Assembly (NCBI GenBank): GCA_964556075.1 | Contig: CAZKUV010000030.1 | Span: 1 to 8,300, forward strand | DNA: 8,300 nt | Reading direction: 5' to 3' | DNA from: JAUIHN01 sp964556075 | GTDB lineage: Bacteria > Patescibacteriota > Saccharimonadia > Saccharimonadales > Saccharimonadaceae | Shown here: positions 1 through 5,820 of the stretch, one piece after another | Layout: the number at the start of each line of letters is the position of its first letter | Position numbering within the stretch: position 1 is the first letter of the stretch | Notes under the pieces: model-generated | The model's database searches: none | What the model was told of the DNA's origin: nothing | Seen by the model: only the letters and a program-made list of their open reading frames with translations | Translations under genes and position numbers: made by a program

Positions 1-55
1 GAACCCCGGTTGCCAGGATGAGAACCTGGTGTCCTAACCGCTAGACGATGGGACC
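1..55 (-). tRNA. tRNA-Glu (anticodon CTC), 3' part cut off by window edge
   Basis: Read on the minus strand, the 5' acceptor strand GGTCCCA starts at 55, followed by a D arm (GTC/GGAC with loop TAGCGGTTA). The anticodon stem CCAGG/CCTGG encloses the loop TTCTCAT. The anticodon CTC is complementary to window bases 20-22. The variable region and the first T-arm strand (CGGGG then TTC) follow, after which the window ends. The rest of the T arm, the 3' acceptor strand and any CCA lie outside. The layout matches bacterial tRNA-Glu, including the short D stem and the A after the anticodon. It lies 31 bp beyond the receiver gene stop on the same strand, so it may be cotranscribed with that unit or have its own promoter; I see no convincing promoter in the gap. 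Confidence 0.93.
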
Positions 56-86
56 AATTACCGAATAACTGTATCAAAAAATGGCG

Positions 87-494
87 CTATTGTCCAGGTT
101 GCTGAGGTGTGCTAGTGAGGTCTTCAATCACCTTGAGAAGTGTCTTCGGAGTAATCTCAGCTTTAATCAGATAGGCGTCGACGTTATGTTCCATTGCGAT
201 GCGCGATTCTTCGTCCTGCTCGAAATTGGTCATCACAATAACCTTGGTGTTTGGAATCAGGTCATGTCCCTGCCCCCTCAGCGCTTCTAGAATTTCCCCG
301 CCTCGTCTTTCTGGGAGCATTATGTCCAGAAGAATCACGTCATACTTCTTGTTGCGAGCAGCAACTAGTCCATCGTTTCCATCTACCATCCAATCGACGT
401 CGTAACCGGCTTTTTTCATGCTGCGTACATACATCTCCCCAATAAACCGGTCATCTTCGATGCATAGAATTGATTTTGTAGTTTCTGAATTCAT
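87..494 (-). CDS. Stand-alone response regulator receiver (REC) protein
   Basis: This 135-residue protein consists of one CheY-like receiver domain with no output domain. The acidic pocket is Glu13-Asp14-Asp15 (CIEDD). The phosphoacceptor is Asp57 in DVILLDIMLP, the conserved Thr is Thr89 (VIVMTN) and the conserved Lys is Lys111 (YLIKAE), so all catalytic positions are present. I chose the ATG at 494 because the receiver fold begins a few residues later and AGAGGA lies 4 nt upstream. A longer reading from 557 would sit inside the kinase gene. It starts 1 nt after the kinase stop codon, and its ribosome binding site is made of the last kinase codons, so translational coupling is likely. By family knowledge it should accept phosphate from the kinase encoded just before it. 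Its output is unknown: protein-protein contact or a phosphorelay are the options, since there is no DNA-binding or enzymatic domain. Confidence 0.93.
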   Translation of the reverse strand: MNSETTKSILCIEDDRFIGEMYVRSMKKAGYDVDWMVDGNDGLVAARNKKYDVILLDIMLPERRGGEILEALRGQGHDLIPNTKVIVMTNFEQDEESRIAMEHNVDAYLIKAEITPKTLLKVIEDLTSTPQQPGQ

Positions 495-495
495 A

Positions 496-2043
496 TTATC
501 CTCTGTACATCGCGTGATTCTTAATCCAGCCTTCGCCTTTTCCGATGAAGCCTTCATTACTATTATTATTGGCTTTCAGTTTTTCCGCAACCGTGGCATA
601 GATTGGGAGCGTGAACGTAAAGGTCGATCCCATCCCCTCTACGCTCTTGACGCCGATTGTACCTCCATGAGATTCGACGATAGTCTTGCAGATATATAAA
701 CCTATTCCGGTACCAGCGACCGTTTCTCGCGAGCGGTGCGATCGGTAAAATTTATGAAATAGGTTACCTACGACATGATCCGGCATACCGATGCCGTGAT
801 CTTCGACTGAAATGGTAACGAACTCACTCCCCGCCGTGGCGGTCACATTTACGGCTCCGCCTTCATGACTATACTTAATAGCGTTATCTATTAAGTTGCC
901 CAGCACTTCGCTAATACCCGTCGCGTCTGCTGCGACTGTCGGCAGGGTTTCTGGAAAGTCGACCATAAGAAGTCGTCGCTGCGAAACGGCACGTAGATGC
1001 ATGTCGTCACTGATGGTACTGTAAATATTAGATAGCGACTCTTCTCTGAGCCTGAGCTTCAAGTGTCTACGATCGTAGCGAGACGCGTTCAAGATATTGT
1101 TGATGTAACTGCTCAGACGATTCGCGGAAACGACGAGACGCGAAAGTAGCTCGGCTTGTTCCTGATTGATGCTAGATTGCAGTTCATCGCCGAGTACATC
1201 GAGGTAGCCACGGATGACTGTGATCGGGCCACGGAGCTCGTGAGCTGCGAAAGCGATGAAATCCAGACCGTCATCTTCCGGTTGATATATCTCGCTACGG
1301 TCAAGCATCGTAATGATAACTTCGGCGTTCTTGCCTTTTTGGTATGACGCGTTGATGTCGTAAATCTTTCGACCTTCTTCGCCAGGAATCTTATTGGCAA
1401 TACGTTGCCAAATTTTTTCGGCATGTACCCGGTCTCGACATTCGTCGAGCCATTTATCGAGAGTGTCATTTTGGTCGAATAATAGTTCGAGACTACTATT
1501 GCCGTCTGAATCTATACGAACGGGAGCCGCCTCGTTGGCGTAAATTATCTTGCGGTTTTGGTCCATGGCGACGAAGCCAACGGACTGCGTCGAAAGCACT
1601 TCTTCCAGCGTGACGGGCGTTTTATGCCCGTCTTTTTCTGCGTCTGTAGTCTCCCCGCGTTTCGACGAAATAGTGTAGACGAGCTGGAGGAGCGGCTTAA
1701 AGCCATCGCGTTCGAAATGTTTATCGTTTGGATTCGGTGGTTTGACGATGGTAGGTTCGCCAGATATATGCGTTAACGCGGCAGTAATGTCTCCAAGGGG
1801 GGTTAATAGATAGCTGACCAGGTTCAGGTTCAACAGTATCATTGCGACTACCGTAGCTAGAAGCACGACGACTAGCGTTATTTCAGATGACACTACGCCA
1901 GTAAAAATGAGAGCACTTCCAATAATAAGGGAGGCTATAATTTGCGTGGCAACGGTGTAAAGAATCGCTTTCTTACGAAAGCGAGGCCAGAAATCTCCTA
2001 CTTTCGCAGGAGGTGTCTGTACATTCTTTTTTACGGTTGCCAT
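496..2043 (-). CDS. Membrane PAS-domain sensor histidine kinase
   Basis: This 515-residue kinase has two adjacent membrane segments (about 26-51 and 55-80) separated by only a few residues. A short HAMP-like stretch (TPLGDI, 81-95) follows. Next come a PAS-like domain (about 145-250; GFVAMDQNRKIIYANEAA), a HisKA dimerisation domain with phosphoacceptor His268 (AAHELRGP), and a HATPase_c domain. The N box is near Asn383 and Asn387 (NLIDNAIKYS), the G1 box DHGIG is at 415-419, the F box is around 428-434, and the G2 box GTGIG is at 444-448. All motifs needed for autophosphorylation are present. The near absence of an extracytoplasmic loop resembles intramembrane-sensing kinases, which usually depend on a partner membrane protein. 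The ATG is preceded by GGAGGAA at a 7 nt gap. The gene overlaps the upstream DUF3048 gene by 13 nt, and the receiver gene follows after 1 nt. A 35-residue C-terminal tail extends past the ATPase domain. The signal is unknown. Confidence 0.94.
   Translation of the reverse strand: MATVKKNVQTPPAKVGDFWPRFRKKAILYTVATQIIASLIIGSALIFTGVVSSEITLVVVLLATVVAMILLNLNLVSYLLTPLGDITAALTHISGEPTIVKPPNPNDKHFERDGFKPLLQLVYTISSKRGETTDAEKDGHKTPVTLEEVLSTQSVGFVAMDQNRKIIYANEAAPVRIDSDGNSSLELLFDQNDTLDKWLDECRDRVHAEKIWQRIANKIPGEEGRKIYDINASYQKGKNAEVIITMLDRSEIYQPEDDGLDFIAFAAHELRGPITVIRGYLDVLGDELQSSINQEQAELLSRLVVSANRLSSYINNILNASRYDRRHLKLRLREESLSNIYSTISDDMHLRAVSQRRLLMVDFPETLPTVAADATGISEVLGNLIDNAIKYSHEGGAVNVTATAGSEFVTISVEDHGIGMPDHVVGNLFHKFYRSHRSRETVAGTGIGLYICKTIVESHGGTIGVKSVEGMGSTFTFTLPIYATVAEKLKANNNSNEGFIGKGEGWIKNHAMYRG
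499..504 (-). promoter_or_regulatory. Ribosome binding site of the receiver gene, in the last kinase codons
   Basis: AGAGGA on the minus strand, 4 nt before the ATG at 494, overlaps the kinase codons for Arg-Gly and abuts its TAA stop. It decides the receiver start at 494 rather than the longer reading from 557. Confidence 0.75.
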
Positions 2044-3128
2044 GCAATGCTTCCTCCGTTAATAGGAACCGCAGCAATCCAGGTTTGGCCGCGTACCAAC
2101 GGAATGTCCTTGCCTTCACCGTCAACAATTCTTAGCGGTGAATGACGATCACTTTTTTGCCACGTTACTTCCTCGGCAGTCCCATTCTGAAACAACACTG
2201 CGCTGCCACTTCCTGTCGTGGTAATCTGCTCTCTATAGCCATCTTCCATTACATGCTGCATATCGACGCGCAGCGCGATAACGACGGACGGCGCTATCTG
2301 TCCAGCTTCCCTGTCGTTGTGCGGTGCACCAGCGAGGAAACGGAGATATGTGTTAGTGGCTTTGTCGTAGGTGTACGTCGTGTTATAGGTCGGACCACTA
2401 AAATTAATAGCGATAGTGCTTGCAGTCAGTTGCTCGGCAGGAGCTCCGTCGGTTCGAGGGAAGCTTGAGAAATTCGACTCGGTATAGCCTTTCGCCGCGT
2501 TCAGTTCATCGATATTTTTGAAACTCGTGTAGACATTATGCGGTGCGTAGCGATCAGCTGCGCGCCAGTACGTCCCAGGATTGAAGAATTGATCGATATC
2601 GCGGTATGAACCATTTCTGATTTCATTTAGGGCGTTCATGCTCCCGCCGACATGCGCTACCGAGGCGTCATACGGAGCTATCCAATCGACATAATACATT
2701 CGCAGGCTGCGCACCGGTCCTATGAGTTGCGGTTTCTTGTTCTGATAGAGTGCTAAAAATCTGGTAATGCCACCTTCGGCAATGGCTTCGTAGACGACTT
2801 CGGCATCCTTTAATCCTGATTGCGGGCGAGCGTCAGGACTGTTTTCAAGAATAATAGCAGTCACCGGCGCAGTGAGCGCGTCTTCGTTTTCAACTTCTTC
2901 TCCGGTCATGAGCGAGTAGTATTTGATGGGTTCGGGCTCTGGTTCGGGCTCGGTAACATTCGAGACGTCGGGTTCTTCTATTGGTTGTTGATTAAGAAGT
3001 ATATACGTGATGGTGGAAGTGAGCACAAGCAGCAATATCCCACCGATGAGGTAAGTCGCTTTCTTGTGTGTTCGAATCCACGCACGTATTCGAATTACTA
3101 GACTGGGGCGTGCTAATCCGTTGTTCAT
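2031..3128 (-). CDS. DUF3048 (YerB-like) membrane-anchored extracytoplasmic protein
   Basis: This 365-residue protein has a basic cytoplasmic start, one membrane segment (about 26-46), an acidic EP-repeat linker (60-67), and then the two-part DUF3048 fold. The N-terminal part (about 71-210) shows ENSPDARPQSGL, VVYEAIAEGGITRFLALY, IGPVRSLR and APHN, which I recognise as the hallmark of the DUF3048/YerB family. The C-terminal part (about 235-360) contains the family-style WQKSDRHSPLRIVDGEGKDI and a GQTWIAAVP segment. The Bacillus relative YerB is a lipoprotein; here there is no lipobox cysteine and the transmembrane helix serves as anchor. The biochemical role of the family is not established. 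No cysteine occurs in the protein. The gene opens the unit that continues with the kinase and receiver, so an envelope-sensing or accessory role for the kinase is a reasonable inference. The ATG at 3128 has no Shine-Dalgarno sequence but lies 10 nt after a perfect extended -10. Confidence 0.92.
   Translation of the reverse strand: MNNGLARPSLVIRIRAWIRTHKKATYLIGGILLLVLTSTITYILLNQQPIEEPDVSNVTEPEPEPEPIKYYSLMTGEEVENEDALTAPVTAIILENSPDARPQSGLKDAEVVYEAIAEGGITRFLALYQNKKPQLIGPVRSLRMYYVDWIAPYDASVAHVGGSMNALNEIRNGSYRDIDQFFNPGTYWRAADRYAPHNVYTSFKNIDELNAAKGYTESNFSSFPRTDGAPAEQLTASTIAINFSGPTYNTTYTYDKATNTYLRFLAGAPHNDREAGQIAPSVVIALRVDMQHVMEDGYREQITTTGSGSAVLFQNGTAEEVTWQKSDRHSPLRIVDGEGKDIPLVRGQTWIAAVPINGGSIAWQP
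2051..2057 (-). promoter_or_regulatory. Ribosome binding site of the histidine kinase, inside the DUF3048 gene
   Basis: GGAGGAA on the minus strand lies 7 nt before the kinase ATG. It is embedded in the codons for the last residues of the DUF3048 protein (INGGS). The start of the kinase therefore depends on a message already translated for DUF3048, which supports one transcript and coupled translation. Confidence 0.8.
2929..2952 (-). repeat. Two 12-bp tandem copies encoding the EP linker
   Basis: Two adjacent 12-bp units, GGTTCGGGCTCT and GGTTCGGGCTCG on the plus strand, differ only in the last base. On the coding strand they give the alternating Glu-Pro linker between the membrane helix and the DUF3048 domain. 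This looks like a small in-frame duplication that sets linker length and may vary between strains. Confidence 0.75.
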
Positions 3129-3233
3129 GCTAATGGTTATTATAGCACGGGGTGTCGGCTGAGTTCTGTGTTCGTGACGTTTTTACAGACGAAATTCGAC
3201 CGCCAAACGAAAGTAAGCGTGGGGTTAGAGATA
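3129..3233. other. Intergenic gap between gltX and the DUF3048 gene
   Basis: This 105-bp spacer holds the extended -10 promoter near its left end. I searched it for a gltX terminator and found only short, unconvincing inverted repeats such as TTCGT/ACGAA, with no stable stem followed by a T run. Read-through from gltX into the envelope-signalling unit cannot be excluded. Confidence 0.6.
3132..3147 (-). promoter_or_regulatory. Extended -10 promoter for the DUF3048/kinase/receiver unit
   Basis: The minus strand reads TGCTATAAT at 3147-3139, a perfect TGnTATAAT extended -10. No good -35 hexamer is visible at 16-18 bp spacing, which extended -10 promoters tolerate. The expected transcription start is near 3132, only about 4 nt before the ATG at 3128. 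The message would therefore be almost leaderless, consistent with the missing Shine-Dalgarno sequence. Confidence 0.72.
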
Positions 3234-4664
3234 TCAGAGCACGGCCAGCGCAGCCTCGATTCTTCGAATGACTGTTTCTTTGCCAAGTACCGAGAGTGTA
3301 TCAGGCAACGCTGGGCTAAAAGGTGCCCACGATACAGTCAGGCGGATAAGGCTGAATAGAATCCCCGGTTTTTGACCGGTGCGCTCAAGAAGGTCGTTGA
3401 GAGTGGTCTGGAGTGATTCGCTGTCGAAACTGCTCGCTTGGAGCGAGGCAATAGTTTGCTCGAGAAGATTTCTAATATCGTCTTTCGCAAGCTTCCTGAG
3501 CTGCTTGTTATCTTGTAGCATATCCCACGCTGGCTGAGGTTCGGAAAAGAAATAATCGCTGATGATCGGAAGGTCGCTCAGTGTCTTAAGTCGGTCCTGA
3601 ACGAGATCAAGCACTTTTCTGCGGTGCTCCTCGTCCGCCGCTTTCGCACTTTCAGGCCAGAAATCGCTGACGCGTTCATAAAGTTCGTCAAGTGTTAGGT
3701 CTCGGATAAACTGACCGTTCATCCAAAGGAGTCGCTTTTCATCGAAGCGCGCACCCGATCGTTGCACTCTATCGAGACTGAACTTCTCAATCAGCTCATC
3801 CATAGTTAAGATTTCCTGTTCAGTACCGTCATTCCAACCGAGCGTAGCAATAAAGCTAACGAGTGTTTCTCTTAAATAGCCTTCGCTTATGTAGTCGAGA
3901 ACATCCTTTGCTCCGTCGCGTTTGCTCAATTTCTTTCCTCCGGTTGGAGCGAGGATGTGCGGCATTGTGGCGAAGATTGGACGATTAAGCCCGAGCGCTT
4001 CGTAGAGATTCAAGTAATTCGGCTGAGAAGAAATAAATTCTTGTCCGCGGATTACGTGGGACACTTTCATCTCAGTGTCGTCTACGATGTGTGCGAAATT
4101 ATATGTCGGATATCCGTCGGATTTTATAAGAATAAAGTCATCGATAACCTCTGGTCCGGCGCTAAGGTCTCCCATAACCTCGTCGTACCACGAATACGCC
4201 TTCGGATCACTTTTGAAACGAAGTGGCTGGGTTCCGTCCCACACTGGAGGACTGTCTGGGCGGTGATTGCGGTATAGAAATGGTCGTTTTTCTGCCTGAG
4301 CCTGTTCGCGGAACGCCTGTAACTCCTCAGGGGTGTATGGGTCAGCGTATGCTCGACCTTCGTTGATGAGCTTCTGAGCCCACTTTCGGTACACATCAAG
4401 ACGCTCCGATTGACGGTACGGACCATAGGGACCGCCGATATCTGGTCCTTCGTCGTACTGAAGTCCAAGTGCTTGCAAGCTCCGTATGAGATGGTCTGCG
4501 GAACCCTCTACTTCCCTTTTTTGATCGGTATCTTCAATCCGAAGGATGAACTGTCCGCCTGCTTGCTTGGCGACTAGATACGCGAAAAGAGCGGTTCGGA
4601 TACCTCCGACATGTAAAAAGCCGGTCGGACTGGGTGCGAAACGTGTACGTACAGAGTGAGTCAT
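3234..4664 (-). CDS. gltX: Glutamyl-tRNA synthetase
   Basis: This 476-residue class I aminoacyl-tRNA synthetase attaches glutamate to tRNA-Glu in the cytoplasm, and possibly to tRNA-Gln as a substrate for an amidotransferase. The catalytic Rossmann domain begins at once with RFAPSPTGFLHVGG, where HVGG (18-21) is the HIGH-type motif. The second ATP motif is KLSKR at 245-249 (GGKKLSKRDGAKD). LRIEDTD (41-47) and GPYRQSER (81-88) are family hallmarks, and the alpha-helical anticodon-binding region fills about 290-476. Length fits bacterial GluRS. The region where some bacterial enzymes carry zinc-binding cysteines (about 105-130) has none, and the protein lacks cysteine altogether. The start at 4664 is fixed by the family N-terminus. 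There is no Shine-Dalgarno sequence, but an extended -10 lies 7 nt upstream. The tRNA-Glu gene lies about 3.2 kb away on the same strand. Confidence 0.97.
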   Translation of the reverse strand: MTHSVRTRFAPSPTGFLHVGGIRTALFAYLVAKQAGGQFILRIEDTDQKREVEGSADHLIRSLQALGLQYDEGPDIGGPYGPYRQSERLDVYRKWAQKLINEGRAYADPYTPEELQAFREQAQAEKRPFLYRNHRPDSPPVWDGTQPLRFKSDPKAYSWYDEVMGDLSAGPEVIDDFILIKSDGYPTYNFAHIVDDTEMKVSHVIRGQEFISSQPNYLNLYEALGLNRPIFATMPHILAPTGGKKLSKRDGAKDVLDYISEGYLRETLVSFIATLGWNDGTEQEILTMDELIEKFSLDRVQRSGARFDEKRLLWMNGQFIRDLTLDELYERVSDFWPESAKAADEEHRRKVLDLVQDRLKTLSDLPIISDYFFSEPQPAWDMLQDNKQLRKLAKDDIRNLLEQTIASLQASSFDSESLQTTLNDLLERTGQKPGILFSLIRLTVSWAPFSPALPDTLSVLGKETVIRRIEAALAVL

Positions 4665-4680
4665 AGACTTAAGTATATCA
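4665..4680 (-). promoter_or_regulatory. Extended -10 promoter of gltX, giving a leaderless start
   Basis: The minus strand reads TGATATACT at 4680-4672, a TGn extension plus a -10 hexamer matching TATAAT at 5 of 6 positions. Then come 7 nt and the gltX ATG. The predicted start of transcription is about one base before the ATG. No convincing -35 is seen, and there is no Shine-Dalgarno sequence. Confidence 0.68.
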
Positions 4681-4768
4681 GATGCACCGGGGTGAGAACG
4701 AGGGATGTGCCGGAAATTCAGCTATATCGCGCCTGTACGTAATTGGAGTAGGAAACGAGCGATGCTAT
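4665..4768. other. Intergenic gap upstream of gltX
   Basis: This 104-bp gap contains the gltX extended -10 at its left end. Apart from that I see an imperfect palindrome around the GCTATATCGC segment but no stem plus T-run terminator for the gene ending at 4769, and no small ORF or RNA that I can support. Confidence 0.55.
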
Positions 4769-5725
4769 CTAAAGCGATGTTGCGATATTGCGGACTTGGC
4801 TGGTTGAGAGTGGCGCGTCACCGGTAATCGTATAGAGGATACCGCCATTCACCCATGCGGCATTGCCGTTATGCGCGTAGATTGTGAGTCCGCGTTCGGA
4901 GTACGGAACAACGTTATCACCCCACTTGGTTTTTACGTAATTTTCTTTGACGGCTGTCGAATCCCAAGATGTCTGTTGCTGGGTCACCGTGTAGGTATGC
5001 GGTCCCGCGTTGGCGGCGAACTCAAGACTAACAGTTCCCTTGTCGTAATTAACGCCGGCCAGGCGGTAGCCATCAGGTTTGTAGCTTGGGTAGCTGGCGT
5101 CAATTCCAGCTTGGGCGGCGGCAACGCGTACAGATATATTCGGAAGATTAATATAGGTAAGATACCCTGCTAGGAGCAGGACCGAGAGTCCGACAGAAGC
5201 AAAGCTGAATAGTCTAGACATTCGCCTCTTCTTCATCCGCGCGGCTGGATTGTGCTGCGGAGACTTATTGAGAGCGTCATTGATAGCTTCTTTTTTGATA
5301 ACCTCGGATGGCTTGACCATGACGCTTGACTGGTTGGCCTTCGCCTTCTCCTGCATGCGCGCATGGGCACGTTCTGCGAGTGGATGCGGCGTGGCTGGCT
5401 GGATATCATTGACAACTCGAGGCTTCTGGCTCAGCGAGCTGTGAGGGGGCGTGAACTTGCTTATGGCAGGACTCTTTTTCACGACCGAATCAATGACGAC
5501 GGGACGGCGCATGTCAGCGCGCCGCTGGATAGTATGCATTGTCGGAGCTTTCGCTCTTCTGCCTGACGTTTGTGAAATGGTAGCTTTTTTATGGATATTT
5601 CGCGACGGTACAGCGGTCCGATTGGCAGGAGACTGGACTGTCTGATTCTCTGGCTGACCCTCAACGGGTAGTCCAGTGAGGACATCGTACAGCTTCCCGT
5701 TAACGGAAATGGTCGATTGGCTCAT
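4769..5725 (-). CDS. Single-pass membrane protein with DUF4367-like C-terminal domain
   Basis: The product is 318 residues from the chosen ATG at 5725. A short conserved-looking start (VNGKLYDVLTGLP) is followed by about 150 residues of basic, Ser/Pro/Gln-rich, probably disordered cytoplasmic sequence. After the basic stop MKKRRMSR comes one membrane helix (about residues 171-193) and then an extracytoplasmic domain of about 115 residues. That domain (PDGYRLAG, then AAWVNGGILYTITGDAPLS and VRNIATSL) resembles the DUF4367 pattern, though I could not search it. No function is known to me. The ATG at 5725 has AGGGAG 5 nt upstream. An ATG ten codons earlier (5755) lies 10 nt after a -10-like TACTAT and could be a leaderless start. 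The gene is divergent from the PEGA gene across a shared promoter region, so a joint envelope role is possible. The protein has no cysteine. Confidence 0.85.
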   Translation of the reverse strand: MSQSTISVNGKLYDVLTGLPVEGQPENQTVQSPANRTAVPSRNIHKKATISQTSGRRAKAPTMHTIQRRADMRRPVVIDSVVKKSPAISKFTPPHSSLSQKPRVVNDIQPATPHPLAERAHARMQEKAKANQSSVMVKPSEVIKKEAINDALNKSPQHNPAARMKKRRMSRLFSFASVGLSVLLLAGYLTYINLPNISVRVAAAQAGIDASYPSYKPDGYRLAGVNYDKGTVSLEFAANAGPHTYTVTQQQTSWDSTAVKENYVKTKWGDNVVPYSERGLTIYAHNGNAAWVNGGILYTITGDAPLSTSQVRNIATSL

Positions 5726-5730
5726 AGCGG

Positions 5731-5736
5731 CTCCCT
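5731..5736 (-). promoter_or_regulatory. Candidate ribosome binding site choosing the 5725 start
   Basis: AGGGAG on the minus strand, 5 nt before the ATG at 5725, favours this start over the upstream in-frame ATG at 5755. If the upstream ATG is used, this stretch is simply coding sequence. Confidence 0.5.
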
Positions 5737-5758
5737 GTGTATTACCCTCAAGCATTAG

Positions 5759-5794
5759 TACTTTAATAGTAGAGCCGCATCTGCGTTAATGCAA
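5759..5794 (-). promoter_or_regulatory. Candidate promoter of the DUF4367-like gene
   Basis: On the minus strand TTGCAT (5794-5789) is separated by 17 bp from TACTAT (5771-5766), a moderate -35/-10 pair. Transcription would start near 5759, about 4 nt before the in-frame ATG at 5755 and about 33 nt before the ATG at 5725. The hexamers are imperfect, so this is a candidate only. Confidence 0.45.
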
Positions 5795-5817
5795 GCTTTT
5801 AGTATATAATAACGTAT
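5782..5817 (+). promoter_or_regulatory. Promoter of the PEGA-domain gene
   Basis: A perfect TATAAT at 5805-5810 lies 10 nt before the ATG at 5821. A weak -35-like TGCGTT (5782-5787) sits 17 bp upstream. The expected start near 5817 leaves about 4 nt of leader. No Shine-Dalgarno sequence precedes the ATG. The core overlaps the opposing candidate promoter by 13 bp. Confidence 0.65.
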
Positions 5818-5820
5818 AGA

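Noticed and set aside
76..81. Six-T run on the minus strand after the receiver gene as a terminator
   Set aside because: No stable GC-rich stem precedes it, so it is not a credible intrinsic terminator.
495..557. Longer reading of the receiver gene starting at 557
   Set aside because: The extra 21 residues lie within the kinase coding sequence, are not part of the receiver fold, and a good ribosome binding site precedes the ATG at 494.
1113..1469. 118-residue open frame on the minus strand inside the kinase gene
   Set aside because: It is an out-of-frame shadow of the PAS/HisKA coding region, with no recognisable domain and no ribosome binding site.
2142..2468. 108-residue plus-strand open frame opposite the DUF3048 gene
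   Set aside because: Its composition is that of an antisense shadow (Cys- and Arg-rich, no domain), while the opposite strand carries a clear DUF3048 protein.
3234..3236. TGA as a sense codon (glycine), as in some other CPR lineages
   Set aside because: gltX ends at this TGA at the expected family length, and the frames need no TGA read-through. A TAA follows three codons later, so the local evidence alone is not strong, but nothing calls for recoding.
3957..4277. Plus-strand open frames opposite gltX
   Set aside because: They run antisense to strongly conserved GluRS sequence and have no start signals or recognisable motif.
5250..5645. Cluster of short plus-strand frames opposite the DUF4367-like gene
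   Set aside because: They arise from the biased Ser/Pro/Arg codons of the disordered region on the minus strand; none has a ribosome binding site or a domain.
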